64,000 nucleotides of DNA from Vibrio kanaloae (GTDB lineage: Bacteria > Pseudomonadota > Gammaproteobacteria > Enterobacterales > Vibrionaceae). Of the stretch, positions 17,743 to 27,468 are shown piece by piece. Location of the stretch: assembly GCF_024347535.1 (NCBI RefSeq), contig NZ_AP025498.1, forward strand, positions 1,364,001 through 1,428,000, in the 5' to 3' direction. The position numbers were made by a program, and so were the translations under genes. The notes under the pieces are model-generated. The model was not told the origin of the DNA, made no database searches, and saw only the letters and a program-made list of their open reading frames with translations. Within the stretch, counting starts at the first letter, position 1, and each line of letters begins with the position of its first letter.

Positions 17743-18338
17743 AATACTCGCCTCGCCATAAGTTGGAAACGCATCCTTTCAAATTTGGAATCTTTGTTTG
17801 TGTGCTATTTTCCCACTTTCTCTCGACAACACAACCCCTTGTATCGGACAAAATGTAAGCAAAAGTACCCACAAAAACCACCATTAACAAGTAATTAACA
17901 ACTTGTTTTTAATTGGACTCCGTTACTCCTTGTCTCATATAAACAAAGCGCTATTTTGATTTATTTTGTTACACAAAGTTAACTTTATAAAAAATTTAAA
18001 ATAATTCTAAAATTTGTGATATCCGCACGAAATACAAGGCTACTCAGAAACCATGACGAAAAAATCCCTAAAGATAAATAAGATGACAGCACTAAAAAAA
18101 CAAAATAGAAAGGTGTTGAAAACAATTTAAAAACCAACAAAAAACACCCTGTTAACAAAGAAAGCTTAATTGACCAAAAACGGAAAAATAGATTCCAATC
18201 ACATTTTTATTGGTTATAATCCGCGCTCTTTTGCGTCACCTGTTGAAAAACGCAAACTAATTTTGAAGAAATAATCACAATAACCCGTCATTAGTTAAGT
18301 GACTCTCCACATAATTGATGACAAAACTGAGAATAAAA
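17743..18338. other. Long AT-rich intergenic region upstream of the OFA-type transporter
   Basis: About 600 bases between divergent genes with no convincing ORF. It is strongly AT-rich from 17900 to 18215 with many A- and T-tracts, suggesting bent DNA or a nucleoid-protein (H-NS-like) binding region; this is inference. It ends in a promoter-like stretch (18193-18220) and a small inverted repeat (TTTGCGT 18230-18236 with ACGCAAA 18250-18256) in the predicted leader. Confidence 0.5.
18193..18220 (+). promoter_or_regulatory. Candidate sigma-70 promoter for the OFA-type transporter
   Basis: A consensus -10 box TATAAT lies at 18215-18220, with a weak -35 (TTCCAA, 18193-18198) at 16-base spacing. 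Transcription would start near 18227, leaving a leader of about 110 bases. Confidence 0.4.
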
Positions 18339-19577
18339 ATGAGCAAGATTGATAAAGCAACACGTATCCTGCTGGCAGGCTTCTGTATCAACCTTTGTCT
18401 TGGCATCCTGTATGCTTGGAGTGTATTTAACAAGGCGCTAGTGACTGAAGCTGGTTGGAGTGCTGCTGAAGCATCTTCACCTTACGCTATTGCAACTATC
18501 ACATTCTCTGTTTGTCTTCTTATTGCAGGCATCCTACAAGACCGCATGGGGCCACGTAAAATCCTTATTCTAGGTACAGCACTTACAGGCCTGGGCATGA
18601 TTGCTTCTGGTTTCGCGACAACTCCTATGATGCTAAACCTAACGTTTGGTGTGATGACAGGTGCTGGTATCGGCTTCGGTTACGCCTGTCTTTCTCCATC
18701 TGCAATGAAATGGTTCCACTCTTCTAAGAAAGGTATGGTTAACGGTCTAATCGCAGCGGGCTTCGGTCTTGCAGCTATTTACCTAGCGCCAGTAACTTCT
18801 GCGCTAATCAACAGCATGGGTATCCAAACAAGCTTTATGATTCTTGGTGTTGGTGTACTTGCAATTGCAGTACCTCTGGCAGCAACGATCAACAACCCAC
18901 CTTCGGATTACACGCCAGCTGAGCCAAAAGTAAAAGCAGGCCAAACACCTAAAGCGGTTAAGAAAACTGAAGACCTAACTTGGAAAGTAATGCTGAAGAC
19001 TCCTCAGTTCTACTCTCTATGGATCATGTACGCATTTGCTGCGTCTGTTGGCCTTATGATCATCGGTAACATCACTACGATTGCTAGCGTTCAAGCGAAC
19101 CTACCAAACGCCGTTTACTTAGCGTCTATCCTTGCTGTATTCAACTCAGGCGGCCGCGTTGCTGCGGGTATGCTTGCAGATAAAATCGGTGGCGTACGTA
19201 CTCTACTGCTAGCGTTCATCCTTCAAGGCGCGAACATGGCTCTATTCGCTACATTCAACTCTGAATTCACGCTAATCATTGGTACGGCTATCGCAGCTGT
19301 AGGTTACGGTACGCTTCTAGCCGTATTCCCAACTCTAACTGCTGAGTTCTACGGCCTGAAAAACTACGGTACAAACTACGGCGTGCTTTATACAGCATGG
19401 GGTATCGGCGGCGCTATCGGTGCAGCGGTTGTTGGTTACTCAATGACGAATGGTGAAGGTTACGGCCTAGCTTACACAATCTCTGCAGTTATGATGGCAG
19501 TGTGTATTGTTCTAGCAATCATCACTAAGCCTATCTCTGAAGCTAAGGTGTCTGAACTAAAAGCATCTCAAGCTTAA
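18339..19577 (+). CDS. OFA-family MFS transporter (oxalate/formate antiporter-like)
   Basis: A membrane transporter of 412 residues from the ATG 18339 (MSKIDKATRILLAGFCINLC); upstream in-frame starts at 18315 (TTG) and 18318 (ATG) lack a ribosome site, while CTGAGA precedes 18339. There are 12 hydrophobic segments. The family-type features LGILYAWSVFNKAL in helix 1, the MFS loop DRMGPRKIL between helices 2 and 3, GAGIGFGYACLSPSAMKWF in helix 4 and NYGVLYTAWGIGGAIGA in helix 11 support OFA membership. Members carry oxalate, formate, lactate or other small carboxylates; the substrate here is unknown. It is preceded by a long AT-rich regulatory region and followed by its own terminator. Confidence 0.85.
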   Translation: MSKIDKATRILLAGFCINLCLGILYAWSVFNKALVTEAGWSAAEASSPYAIATITFSVCLLIAGILQDRMGPRKILILGTALTGLGMIASGFATTPMMLNLTFGVMTGAGIGFGYACLSPSAMKWFHSSKKGMVNGLIAAGFGLAAIYLAPVTSALINSMGIQTSFMILGVGVLAIAVPLAATINNPPSDYTPAEPKVKAGQTPKAVKKTEDLTWKVMLKTPQFYSLWIMYAFAASVGLMIIGNITTIASVQANLPNAVYLASILAVFNSGGRVAAGMLADKIGGVRTLLLAFILQGANMALFATFNSEFTLIIGTAIAAVGYGTLLAVFPTLTAEFYGLKNYGTNYGVLYTAWGIGGAIGAAVVGYSMTNGEGYGLAYTISAVMMAVCIVLAIITKPISEAKVSELKASQA

Positions 19578-19604
19578 TCGTCAGAAAAGATTGAATTTGT
19601 TACT

Positions 19605-19637
19605 GAAGAGCTTAGCCTGAGGGTTAGGCTCTTTTTG
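19605..19637 (+). terminator. Terminator after the OFA-type transporter
   Basis: AGCCT and AGGCT form a short stem around a GAGGGTT loop, with an outer GAG/CTC pair separated by a bulge, followed by TTTTT. Confidence 0.6.
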
Positions 19638-19770
19638 TATCAAACGACAATCGAACCCGAGTCCTCATCTCTCTCCTACTGATTAACCCTATTAACCACT
19701 TTGTCCGTAACATTGTTAGAACATAAGCCTTTTCGATATAATTGGAAAAACTCCTAATATTTAAATACCT

Positions 19771-22125
19771 ATGAATTTGAAAAAAATATTCATTTTAGCT
19801 TTCGTAAGCGTCTTCTCAGGTTGTGCCGTATACGCGGGTTTAAACTTCGATGAACTATTTGGTGAACAGCAAGTTCGTAATCACCAAGTTCCTATTCTTT
19901 CTGCTCAAGCACAGCACTTCATTGACGAAGTAAAGCCCATCATTAATAACCGATGTGTGGTGTGTCATGCGTGCTACGACGCACCTTGCCAACTCAAAAT
20001 GTCTTCGGTGGAAGGTATCGATCGTGGCGCAAGTAAGGCACTTGTCTACCAAGGCACTCGCTTAACCGCTTCAGCCCCTACTCGTTTGTTTGAAGACGCG
20101 TTAACCACACAAGAGTGGCGTGATGCTGATTTCCACCCGGTACTTAACGAGCGTATGCAGAACTCAACGGCTAACCTAGATGCTGGACTGGTCTCTCGCA
20201 TGTTAATGCAGAAAGAAAATCACCCTCTACCCGATCAAACCCAGCTTGAAGGTTTCGACTTTTCAACCGATCGTGACCAACGGTGTCCAACCATCGAAGA
20301 ATATCCTCAATATGAAAAAGACTACCCGACTTGGGGGATGCCTTATGGCATGCCAAACCTCGACAAGACGGAGTATGCGACATTAATGAGCTGGTTAGAA
20401 AACGGGGCATTGATGAACGAGCATATTCCGCTAAACGATGCCGAGAAAAGGCTTGTTAACGTCTATGAAAGCTTCCTGAATAAAAACTCGAACAAGAGTC
20501 AGCTCTCCGCGCGTTACATCTACGAGCATCTGTTTTTATCGCACGTCTATTTTTCTGATTTAGGGCGGCCAACACGTTTCTTCTCAATCGTTCGTTCCGC
20601 AACACCACCAGGCGAAACAGTCCAGCGCATTACGACTCGTCGCCCTTACGACGATCCAAAAGTCGCCCGAGTCTACTACCGATTAATTCCAGAGCAAGGC
20701 ACGATTGTTGACAAGACGCACATGCCTTTCGCGCTAAATAAAGAGCGCCTACAAAAATGGAATACGTGGTTTGTAGATGCTGATTACCAAGTCAAACAAC
20801 TTCCTAGCTATGACATAGATGTTGCAGCCAACCCTATGACTTCTTTCGAAGCGATGCCGGTAAACTCACGTTTCCACTTCATGTTGGATAACGCACAAAA
20901 CACCATCATGGCCTTTATCAAAGGACCGGTGTGCCGCGGTCAGCTCGCACTGAATGTCATTAATGACCGTTTTTGGGTATTCTTCATTGACCCAGATAAA
21001 GCCGATTTACCGGAAATCAACGCCTTCTATGCCAGTCAAAAGAAAAACTTAAAGCTACCGAGCGAATTAAAAAGCAATACCGTCCCGGCGACTAATTGGG
21101 TACGCTACTCAAAGCAACAAGCACGATATCTCAATGCTAAATCCGATTTCACTAACCAATGGTTTGCAAGTGGCGTCAACCTAGACATTGGCATCATATG
21201 GGACGGCAATGGCATTAACCGCAATGCCGCTCTAACCATCTTTAGACACTTTGATAGCGCCTCTGTTGTCCAAGGCTTGGTTGGCCCTCAGCCGAAAACG
21301 GCATGGGTTCTTGACTATGCTCTTTTAGAACGAATTCACTACCTTCTTGTAGCAGGATTTGATGTGTATGGTAACTTTGGCCACCAACTGATTACTCGTA
21401 TGTTTATGGATTTCTTACGCCTTGAGGGTGAGAGCAATTTCTTAACCCTTCTTCCTAAAGACTTCCGACATATAGAGCATTCAAGTTGGTACCAAAATCA
21501 AAGCGTACAATTAAGTGACTTTTTGCAGCGTAATATTGCTCCTTTTGAGCAGCCAACCAGCGTGATTTACAAAACCGACGATCCGAAGCGTGAACTGCTG
21601 CACATGCTCAAAGATAGACTAGCACCTGTACTCGATAATCGCTTTGATATTGTTGAGACTGGGTTTGGTAAAAAAAACGAGGCTCTGCTTAATCAAGTGA
21701 GTTTGATTCGGGGCGAAGGCTTACGTCATGTACCACAACTAGTGATGATTATGATTGAAGGCAAAAACGGCCAGGACCAGTTGTTCACCATGATTCATAA
21801 CAACGCTCACAGCAACATTTCGAGCCTTTTTGATGAAGAAAGTAACCGTGATTACGCCAATGATGACTTAACGCTCGTCCGTGGTGTGTTGGGCAGCTAC
21901 CCCGAAGCTTACCTATCATTAACAGAGAACGAGATTCCGAACCTCGTTAAAACACTACAAAACTTGAACACAGAAGAAGACTACATAGCGTTACTTGATA
22001 AATTTGCAGTACGACGCAGCTCTCCGAAATTTTGGTCGTTCAGTGACCGTGTGCATCGTTGGTATCAAAAAGATCAGCCTATTGAGTTTGGCTTGTTGGA
22101 TTACAACCGCTTTGAAAATAGATAA
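19771..22125 (+). CDS. cti: Periplasmic fatty acid cis/trans isomerase (Cti), c-type haem protein
   Basis: A 784-residue exported protein. The N-terminus is a signal sequence with a possible lipobox (SVFSGC, C18). The haem-binding CxxCH motif appears as NRCVVCHACYDAPCQLK at about residues 63-79, the usual place in Cti. Long family blocks follow, such as NGALMNEHIPL and YHLFLS-like repeats of the core. Cti converts cis to trans unsaturated acyl chains in membrane phospholipids to stiffen the membrane under solvent or heat stress. It is monocistronic, and convergent with torS beyond a shared terminator. Confidence 0.92.
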   Translation: MNLKKIFILAFVSVFSGCAVYAGLNFDELFGEQQVRNHQVPILSAQAQHFIDEVKPIINNRCVVCHACYDAPCQLKMSSVEGIDRGASKALVYQGTRLTASAPTRLFEDALTTQEWRDADFHPVLNERMQNSTANLDAGLVSRMLMQKENHPLPDQTQLEGFDFSTDRDQRCPTIEEYPQYEKDYPTWGMPYGMPNLDKTEYATLMSWLENGALMNEHIPLNDAEKRLVNVYESFLNKNSNKSQLSARYIYEHLFLSHVYFSDLGRPTRFFSIVRSATPPGETVQRITTRRPYDDPKVARVYYRLIPEQGTIVDKTHMPFALNKERLQKWNTWFVDADYQVKQLPSYDIDVAANPMTSFEAMPVNSRFHFMLDNAQNTIMAFIKGPVCRGQLALNVINDRFWVFFIDPDKADLPEINAFYASQKKNLKLPSELKSNTVPATNWVRYSKQQARYLNAKSDFTNQWFASGVNLDIGIIWDGNGINRNAALTIFRHFDSASVVQGLVGPQPKTAWVLDYALLERIHYLLVAGFDVYGNFGHQLITRMFMDFLRLEGESNFLTLLPKDFRHIEHSSWYQNQSVQLSDFLQRNIAPFEQPTSVIYKTDDPKRELLHMLKDRLAPVLDNRFDIVETGFGKKNEALLNQVSLIRGEGLRHVPQLVMIMIEGKNGQDQLFTMIHNNAHSNISSLFDEESNRDYANDDLTLVRGVLGSYPEAYLSLTENEIPNLVKTLQNLNTEEDYIALLDKFAVRRSSPKFWSFSDRVHRWYQKDQPIEFGLLDYNRFENR

Positions 22126-22217
22126 TAAGTGATAAGCCTTAGTTTTAGTTCTAGCTCTTGGGAGAGACTAGTTTTAAGAGGCTAGTCGTTCTGAAAGAAG
22201 GTTCACTTGCATGATAT

Positions 22218-22256
22218 AAAAAATCCTCTGACGATATTCGTACAGAGGATTTTTTG
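22218..22256. terminator. Bidirectional terminator between cti and torS
   Basis: AAAAAATCCTCTG (22218-22230) and CAGAGGATTTTTT (22243-22255) form a 13-bp stem with T-runs on both strands, as expected between convergent genes. Confidence 0.9.
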
Positions 22257-22299
22257 TTGGTCTTGCTGATTGGGTATTGCTTAAAACAAACCTACACCA

Positions 22300-25200
22300 T
22301 TAAGCAGAAACATAAGGGAGGAGAGCCTCTAACGAATCTTTAACCAATTCAGATAAAGCTTGGTCGTTATCTCTGTACTGCAGTAATGGGGCTTCGCTTG
22401 CTTCAATGCTCTGACACAAACTGTACAGGGCAGATAAACCCAAGCTACCCGCAGATCCTTTAAGCTTGTGCGCCAAAGACTTCACTTCTCGTCCACTATC
22501 GGCTTCACTCGCCTCAACTAATTCATTCAAAGTAAGGTTGCTGCTCTCCTCGAAAAGCACAACGATTTGCTTCATTTTCTCTAAACCAAGAATCGATAGG
22601 TCACCCTCTATCACCTTGGAATCAATCAGTTTCACCGGAATGTCTCCTTCATCTAAAGCGTCAGTTGTCGTCGCGCGTTTCGTCAAAACATCAGCCAACT
22701 GTGTCGAGTGCAGTTCATCATAGTTGCTCTTAGTAACACGGTTACCGTTTTGCTTACAAACGGTATCGTTTGGATCGGGCTGAGGCAGCAACAGCGTGTG
22801 GCCGTCCAACTGCTCAACAATCAATTCCGACAAGGCTTCCTTCTCTAACGGCTTAGGTAAGAAACCATCGAAGCCAGACGACAAGTAGCTTTCTACTTCT
22901 TCGTTAAACACATGAGCCGATACTGCGATCATTGGTGGTACTTTTCGAATTACGTCTTCTTCACTCTCATGCTGAAGCGCATCGTCTTTGAGTTGTTGAA
23001 TTAACTCGACGCCATCGCAGTCCGGTAAGTTAATGTCCACCAGCGCAATATCGAACTCTTGCTCACTGAATATGGCTCTCGCTTCTTGTCCTGTTGTCGC
23101 GATCACAACCTCGTGCCCCAAGTTATTCAAGAAGCCTTCAGCAACGATGCAGTTTACGGGGTTGTCTTCAATCAGAAGTACCTTAGCTCGAATACACGCT
23201 TCAATGACCGGTACTTTAGTTTCTATCTTCTCACCGGCTTCAAGTGGCAGTGAGAACCAGAACTGGCTACCCTCGCTTTCTTCAGAATGAACACCAATAT
23301 CCCCGTTCATTGCCAGCATGATGCTTTTGCTGATCGCTAATCCAAGCCCTGTGCCACCGGTTTTGTTGCGACCGCTGTCGGTTTGAGTAAAGGCATCAAA
23401 CAGACAAGCTTGTTCGCTAGCATCAATACCGACACCGGTATCTGACACTTCAAACATCACTCGATTTTCATCTTCGATATCTAAGCTAATAAAGATATCG
23501 ACCGAGCCACTTTCCGTAAACTTAATCGCGTTACCGACCAAATTATTCAAGATTTGACTGATTCGCGTTACGTCACCACGCCAATAGCGTTGCACGTCGC
23601 TTTCAATATGGAAATCAAAATTCAGCTTCTTCTCACCGGCTCTCCCTTCCATCAACTGATAAGTATCTTGAACCATTTGATGGAGGTCGAAGGAAGCGAC
23701 TCGGATCTCTAAATGACCCGCTTCAATCTTCGAATAATCAAGTACATCGTTTAAAATCGCTAACAGGTTCTTACCACTGCGGTTGATGATATCAGCATAA
23801 CCAGACTGTAAAGGATTTAGGCCAGTGTCTTTAAGCAATCTCGCTGTACCTAGCACCCCATTCATTGGTGTTCTGATTTCGTGACTCATGGTCGCTAGGA
23901 AAACTGACTTTGCACGGCTCGCTTGTTCTGCAGCGTGACGAGCTTTGGCGTGGTTACTTACTTCGACATTCAGTTTTTCGTTAGTTTGTTGCAATTGATA
24001 TGTGCGTTCAGTGATTAACTCTTCAAGATGCTCTTTGTGCTCTTCAAGTTCTCGTTTCGCTTTAGCTTCGCCCACAGCAACCACTTGCAACGCTTGAGCC
24101 GTATTTCTGGCGGTGATAATGGCTTCCCCCATATGAGCGAGTTCATCATTACCTTTTACTGAGATATCAATGTTTAAACGCCCTTGGGCGATCGACATTA
24201 ATGCAGAGGAATACTCGGTAAGACGTTTAACTACTGAAATATAAACAACACGCCACACAATGAAAATCACAATAACCAGACCTATTATGGAGATAACCGA
24301 GAGCGACCATTGAGCCAAACTCAGAGTGGATGTCAGTTCATCTACTGCTTTCTTTGTACTCCGATTTGAATCATCAATAAGTTGATTGACGGTGGTATTT
24401 AATTGAGAAAATAACTGCAAAGTATTCTGCATTAAGAGTTCGGATTGTTTGTTGTTCTCATACCTCTCTAGAGCGATATCAAACACCACTTGTCGTCGCT
24501 TCAGTTCATCCAATAATTGGGCCATCTGCGCAGAACGAGTAGGATCCTCTACCGCTTTAACACGGCGTGCCATAACTCTCAGATTAGATTCGAATTCAGC
24601 TTTTATCTGATGAATACGCTCGACATTGGTAACGGTTTGAGTTTCTTCAATTTGATTAAGCATTTTAAAGGCTAGCAGGTGCAATTCATGCAACCGTTCA
24701 GATAAATCGAGATCAACCTCAACCAGTGCATCAAGTGCTTGGTAGGCTTTATCTGTCTCTTCGGTTTCTAGCAGATCGTAGATGTGTGTGACATTAGCTA
24801 CAGCAATGGTGGCCGTATTTAAAACTTGAGTACGAGTTAATTGTTCAAGCTCTTCAGCGAGTAAACGCATCTCTTCAACACGAGACGACAGTTCTTTGGC
24901 GAGCCAAAGCTTACGCTTTACAGAGACACCAAGCTCAGCCAATGTATTGATAACACTTTGAACATTGTTTTCAAGTTCATCAAGCAGCTCGGAGTCAAAA
25001 CTGTCACTCCCTAGTTCCTTGATATGTTGTAATAGCGCCTCAAGCTGATCAAACAAAACAGTGCCGGCTTTTTTTCTCTCTGCTTCATTTCTTGCATTGG
25101 AAAGTGTTTGTACAGACGAAATGATGCGATTACTCAATCCGGAAACCTGACGAGCTTCAATCATCGCAGGCAGTGCCGAATCAACAACGTTTCTCTCTGT

Positions 25201-25317
25201 TTTTGCTACAAAGCTAAATCCAGAAACACCGATCAATGCAGACAAAAGAACGAGCATCGCCATCACTAAAAATGAGGCTAGTAGCTTGCGTCCAATACTT
25301 GCTGAAGCTAATAACAT
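22300..25317 (-). CDS. torS: Hybrid sensor histidine kinase TorS
   Basis: A 1005-residue membrane sensor. Order: helix 1 (about 12-33), a long helical periplasmic domain, helix 2 (about 332-355), HAMP, coiled coil, HisKA with phospho-histidine H479 in [13 protein letters not shown], HATPase ([28 protein letters not shown]), receiver with D761 in [12 protein letters not shown], and an Hpt domain with H950 in [11 protein letters not shown]. This is the full TorS/ArcB-type relay. TorS senses TMAO through the periplasmic TorT; torT lies divergently 92 bases away, which supports the call over other hybrid kinases. The partner regulator TorR and the TMAO reductase genes are not in the window. Confidence 0.88.
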   Translation of the reverse strand: MLLASASIGRKLLASFLVMAMLVLLSALIGVSGFSFVAKTERNVVDSALPAMIEARQVSGLSNRIISSVQTLSNARNEAERKKAGTVLFDQLEALLQHIKELGSDSFDSELLDELENNVQSVINTLAELGVSVKRKLWLAKELSSRVEEMRLLAEELEQLTRTQVLNTATIAVANVTHIYDLLETEETDKAYQALDALVEVDLDLSERLHELHLLAFKMLNQIEETQTVTNVERIHQIKAEFESNLRVMARRVKAVEDPTRSAQMAQLLDELKRRQVVFDIALERYENNKQSELLMQNTLQLFSQLNTTVNQLIDDSNRSTKKAVDELTSTLSLAQWSLSVISIIGLVIVIFIVWRVVYISVVKRLTEYSSALMSIAQGRLNIDISVKGNDELAHMGEAIITARNTAQALQVVAVGEAKAKRELEEHKEHLEELITERTYQLQQTNEKLNVEVSNHAKARHAAEQASRAKSVFLATMSHEIRTPMNGVLGTARLLKDTGLNPLQSGYADIINRSGKNLLAILNDVLDYSKIEAGHLEIRVASFDLHQMVQDTYQLMEGRAGEKKLNFDFHIESDVQRYWRGDVTRISQILNNLVGNAIKFTESGSVDIFISLDIEDENRVMFEVSDTGVGIDASEQACLFDAFTQTDSGRNKTGGTGLGLAISKSIMLAMNGDIGVHSEESEGSQFWFSLPLEAGEKIETKVPVIEACIRAKVLLIEDNPVNCIVAEGFLNNLGHEVVIATTGQEARAIFSEQEFDIALVDINLPDCDGVELIQQLKDDALQHESEEDVIRKVPPMIAVSAHVFNEEVESYLSSGFDGFLPKPLEKEALSELIVEQLDGHTLLLPQPDPNDTVCKQNGNRVTKSNYDELHSTQLADVLTKRATTTDALDEGDIPVKLIDSKVIEGDLSILGLEKMKQIVVLFEESSNLTLNELVEASEADSGREVKSLAHKLKGSAGSLGLSALYSLCQSIEASEAPLLQYRDNDQALSELVKDSLEALLPYVSA

Positions 25318-25409
25318 AAAATCTAAACCTTAAAACGTTCTTCTCTACCCCTGCAGAATACGCTATATTTTGCAGTGTTTCTTATCTAAGACCAACAAAA
25401 CGGCAATCC

Positions 25410-26438
25410 ATGCTATTTAAACCTTTCGCTTCAAGACTTCTCCTAGCTTTGTTTACTGTAATAAGCAGTAACGCTAGTGCTAGCATGCTTCCAAGCCCGA
25501 TAGAATCGGCTACCGCTGTAATCAAAAAAGAGAAAGTTTGTGCCATTTATCCGCACCTGAAAGACTCTTATTGGTTGTCCGTTAACTACGGTATGGTCTC
25601 GGAAGCAGAAAAACAGCAAGTCGAGCTAAAAGTTTTGGAAGCAGGCGGTTACCCCAACGCAACTAAACAAGCTTCACAACTGGTGCTTTGCACTCAATGG
25701 GGGGCCGACGCCATAATTTTAGGAACGGTTTCACCTGACGCTTACCACGATAACCTGACCGATTGGGTCGGCTCAACGCCCGTTTTTGTGACGGTCAATG
25801 AGCTTACCGTCAATAAAATTCAACAGAAGATATTGAAAGGTACAGTGGGCGTTGATTGGTATCAGATGGGCTTTCAAGTTGGGGAGTATTTAGCGAAATC
25901 ACACCCTAAAGGTTCCGGCAAAACCCCCATCGCCCTGTTACTTGGCCCTCAAGCTAGCGGAGGCACCAAGCCGGTTGCTCTCGGCTTTTATGATGCGATC
26001 AAGACGAGCGATGTCGAAATCGCGATCAGCTATTGGGCTGATAACGATAAAGAACTACAACGAAACCTTGTCCAGCAAGTCATTGAGCAGCCTAATATTC
26101 AATATATTGTCGGAAGCGCGGTTGCTATCGAAGCGGCGATCAGTGAACTCAGAGCAGCAGGAAAAACAAATGAAATAGGTCTGATTTCGAGCTATTTGAG
26201 TCACGGTATCTACCGCGGTTTACTGCGTAATAAAGTCCTTTTTGCACCTACGGATAAAATGGTCGAACAAGGTCGCTTGTCACTCAAGCAAGCCATTAAT
26301 TACTTGAGAGGGCAACCTTATGAGAAACACAGTGCTCCAGTTATTGAACCTCTCACTCCTGCCACATTAAAAGATCAAATTATTGCCGATTCATTGTCAC
26401 CTTCTGAGTTTCGACCAGTATTCAGTGTGAATCCATAG
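25410..26438 (+). CDS. torT: TMAO-sensing periplasmic binding protein TorT
   Basis: A 342-residue protein, the length of E. coli TorT. A signal peptide ends near SSNASA (about residue 25). The rest is a ribose-binding-protein-type two-lobe fold: VCAIYPHLKDSYWLSVNYGM at the start of lobe one, GPQASGGTKPVALGFYDAI at the hinge, and ISSYLSHGIYRGL in lobe two. TorT binds TMAO in the periplasm and presents it to the sensor domain of TorS, encoded divergently next door. No terminator is visible before mgsA, 61 bases downstream, so read-through is possible. Confidence 0.92.
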   Translation: MLFKPFASRLLLALFTVISSNASASMLPSPIESATAVIKKEKVCAIYPHLKDSYWLSVNYGMVSEAEKQQVELKVLEAGGYPNATKQASQLVLCTQWGADAIILGTVSPDAYHDNLTDWVGSTPVFVTVNELTVNKIQQKILKGTVGVDWYQMGFQVGEYLAKSHPKGSGKTPIALLLGPQASGGTKPVALGFYDAIKTSDVEIAISYWADNDKELQRNLVQQVIEQPNIQYIVGSAVAIEAAISELRAAGKTNEIGLISSYLSHGIYRGLLRNKVLFAPTDKMVEQGRLSLKQAINYLRGQPYEKHSAPVIEPLTPATLKDQIIADSLSPSEFRPVFSVNP

Positions 26439-26499
26439 TGATATATTGAGTTAAGCACTCAATAACAATAAAAATACGAACAATAATTAGGGAACATTC

Positions 26500-26955
26500 A
26501 TGCAAAAAACAACACGTACTATGCCAACGCATAAGAATATCGCTTTGGTTGCTCATGACCACTTCAAACCAGAGCTACTAAGATGGGTTAAGGAAAACAA
26601 AGAAAAGCTGCAAAGTCATTTTCTATATGCAACGGGTACCACGGGTTCTCTACTCAGCAAAGAAACAGGCTTAGCAATCAAAAGTATGATCAGCGGCCCA
26701 ATGGGCGGCGACCAACAGCTTGGCGCGCTTATTTCAGAAGGAAATATCGATATGCTGATTTTCTTCTGGGATCCACTCAATGCTGTACCACACGATCCAG
26801 ATGTGAAAGCACTACTTCGTATTGCAAGTGTGTGGAACATTCCTGTTGCAACCAACCGTGCTACCGCTAACTTCCTATTTAATTCTTCATTGCTTGAAGA
26901 AGAAGTGATCATTGAGATCCCAGATTACGAAGCGTATCTAGCTGAGCGTACTTAA
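26500..26955 (+). CDS. mgsA: Methylglyoxal synthase
   Basis: A 151-residue cytoplasmic enzyme that turns dihydroxyacetone phosphate into methylglyoxal and phosphate, a bypass relieving sugar-phosphate stress. The phosphate pocket GTTGSLL (46-52) and the catalytic aspartate D71 in GPMGGDQQ agree with the E. coli numbering; [20 protein letters not shown] and [11 protein letters not shown] complete the active site. AGGGA lies 6 bases before the ATG. A strong terminator follows. It is near helD and yccS, as in E. coli. Confidence 0.97.
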   Translation: MQKTTRTMPTHKNIALVAHDHFKPELLRWVKENKEKLQSHFLYATGTTGSLLSKETGLAIKSMISGPMGGDQQLGALISEGNIDMLIFFWDPLNAVPHDPDVKALLRIASVWNIPVATNRATANFLFNSSLLEEEVIIEIPDYEAYLAERT

Positions 26956-26989
26956 TCGCACGTTACATGTGCTCTCTACTGAACAGACT

Positions 26990-27019
26990 AAAAAGCCTGC
27001 ATTATCGCAGGCTTTTTTA
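26990..27019. terminator. Terminator between mgsA and the VOC gene
   Basis: AAAAAGCCTGC (26990-27000) and GCAGGCTTTTT (27007-27017) pair around a six-base loop, with T-runs on both strands; the flanking genes are convergent. Confidence 0.92.
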
Positions 27020-27058
27020 TGTCTCGTTTTCAGACATTAAACAGTTCAGTGAGTCTCT

Positions 27059-27409
27059 CTACTTCTCACTCCACACCGCCATCTCATTGCCACTTGGCTC
27101 TCTAAAATGGAAACGTCTGCCGCCGGGAAAGCTAAAGATCTCACGGTTTATCTGACCACCAGCATCAATCACATCGCGCTCGGTTTGCTCAAGATCTTGG
27201 CTATAGAAAACCATCAGCGCCGCGCCGTTATCCGTATTCGACGCCAGATCTGCCAAATAGAAGCCCCCCATTAAACCTTTACCTTCGAAAGCAGAATACT
27301 CTGGGCCATAATCTTCAAAACTCCAGCCAAACACAGCACTGAAAAATGCCTTAGTTTCGGCCATATCTCGTGCAGCAAATTCAATGTAGTTGATCGATCC
27401 ATGTTCCAT
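27059..27409 (-). CDS. VOC-superfamily protein (glyoxalase/bleomycin-resistance fold)
   Basis: A 116-residue single VOC module pair: INYIEFAARDMAETKAFFSAVFGWSF at the start, then YSAFEGKGLMGGFYL, and a second half ending FHFREPSGNEMAVWSE. The last block is the typical end of VOC proteins with a metal-ligand glutamate. Substrate unknown; members of this subgroup are often called glyoxalase-like only by fold. Its neighbour mgsA makes methylglyoxal, the glyoxalase I substrate, but the genes are convergent and this protein lacks clear GloA signatures, so I do not link them. Confidence 0.85.
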   Translation of the reverse strand: MEHGSINYIEFAARDMAETKAFFSAVFGWSFEDYGPEYSAFEGKGLMGGFYLADLASNTDNGAALMVFYSQDLEQTERDVIDAGGQINREIFSFPGGRRFHFREPSGNEMAVWSEK

Positions 27410-27468
27410 ATCGCATCCTTCTATATTCAGGTTTGAGATCTAATTTTAGACGATAACGACAAGGTATA

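Noticed and set aside
27059..27409. The VOC gene as a glyoxalase I acting on the product of neighbouring mgsA
   Set aside because: The genes are convergent and the protein lacks clear GloA signatures, so the link rests only on proximity.
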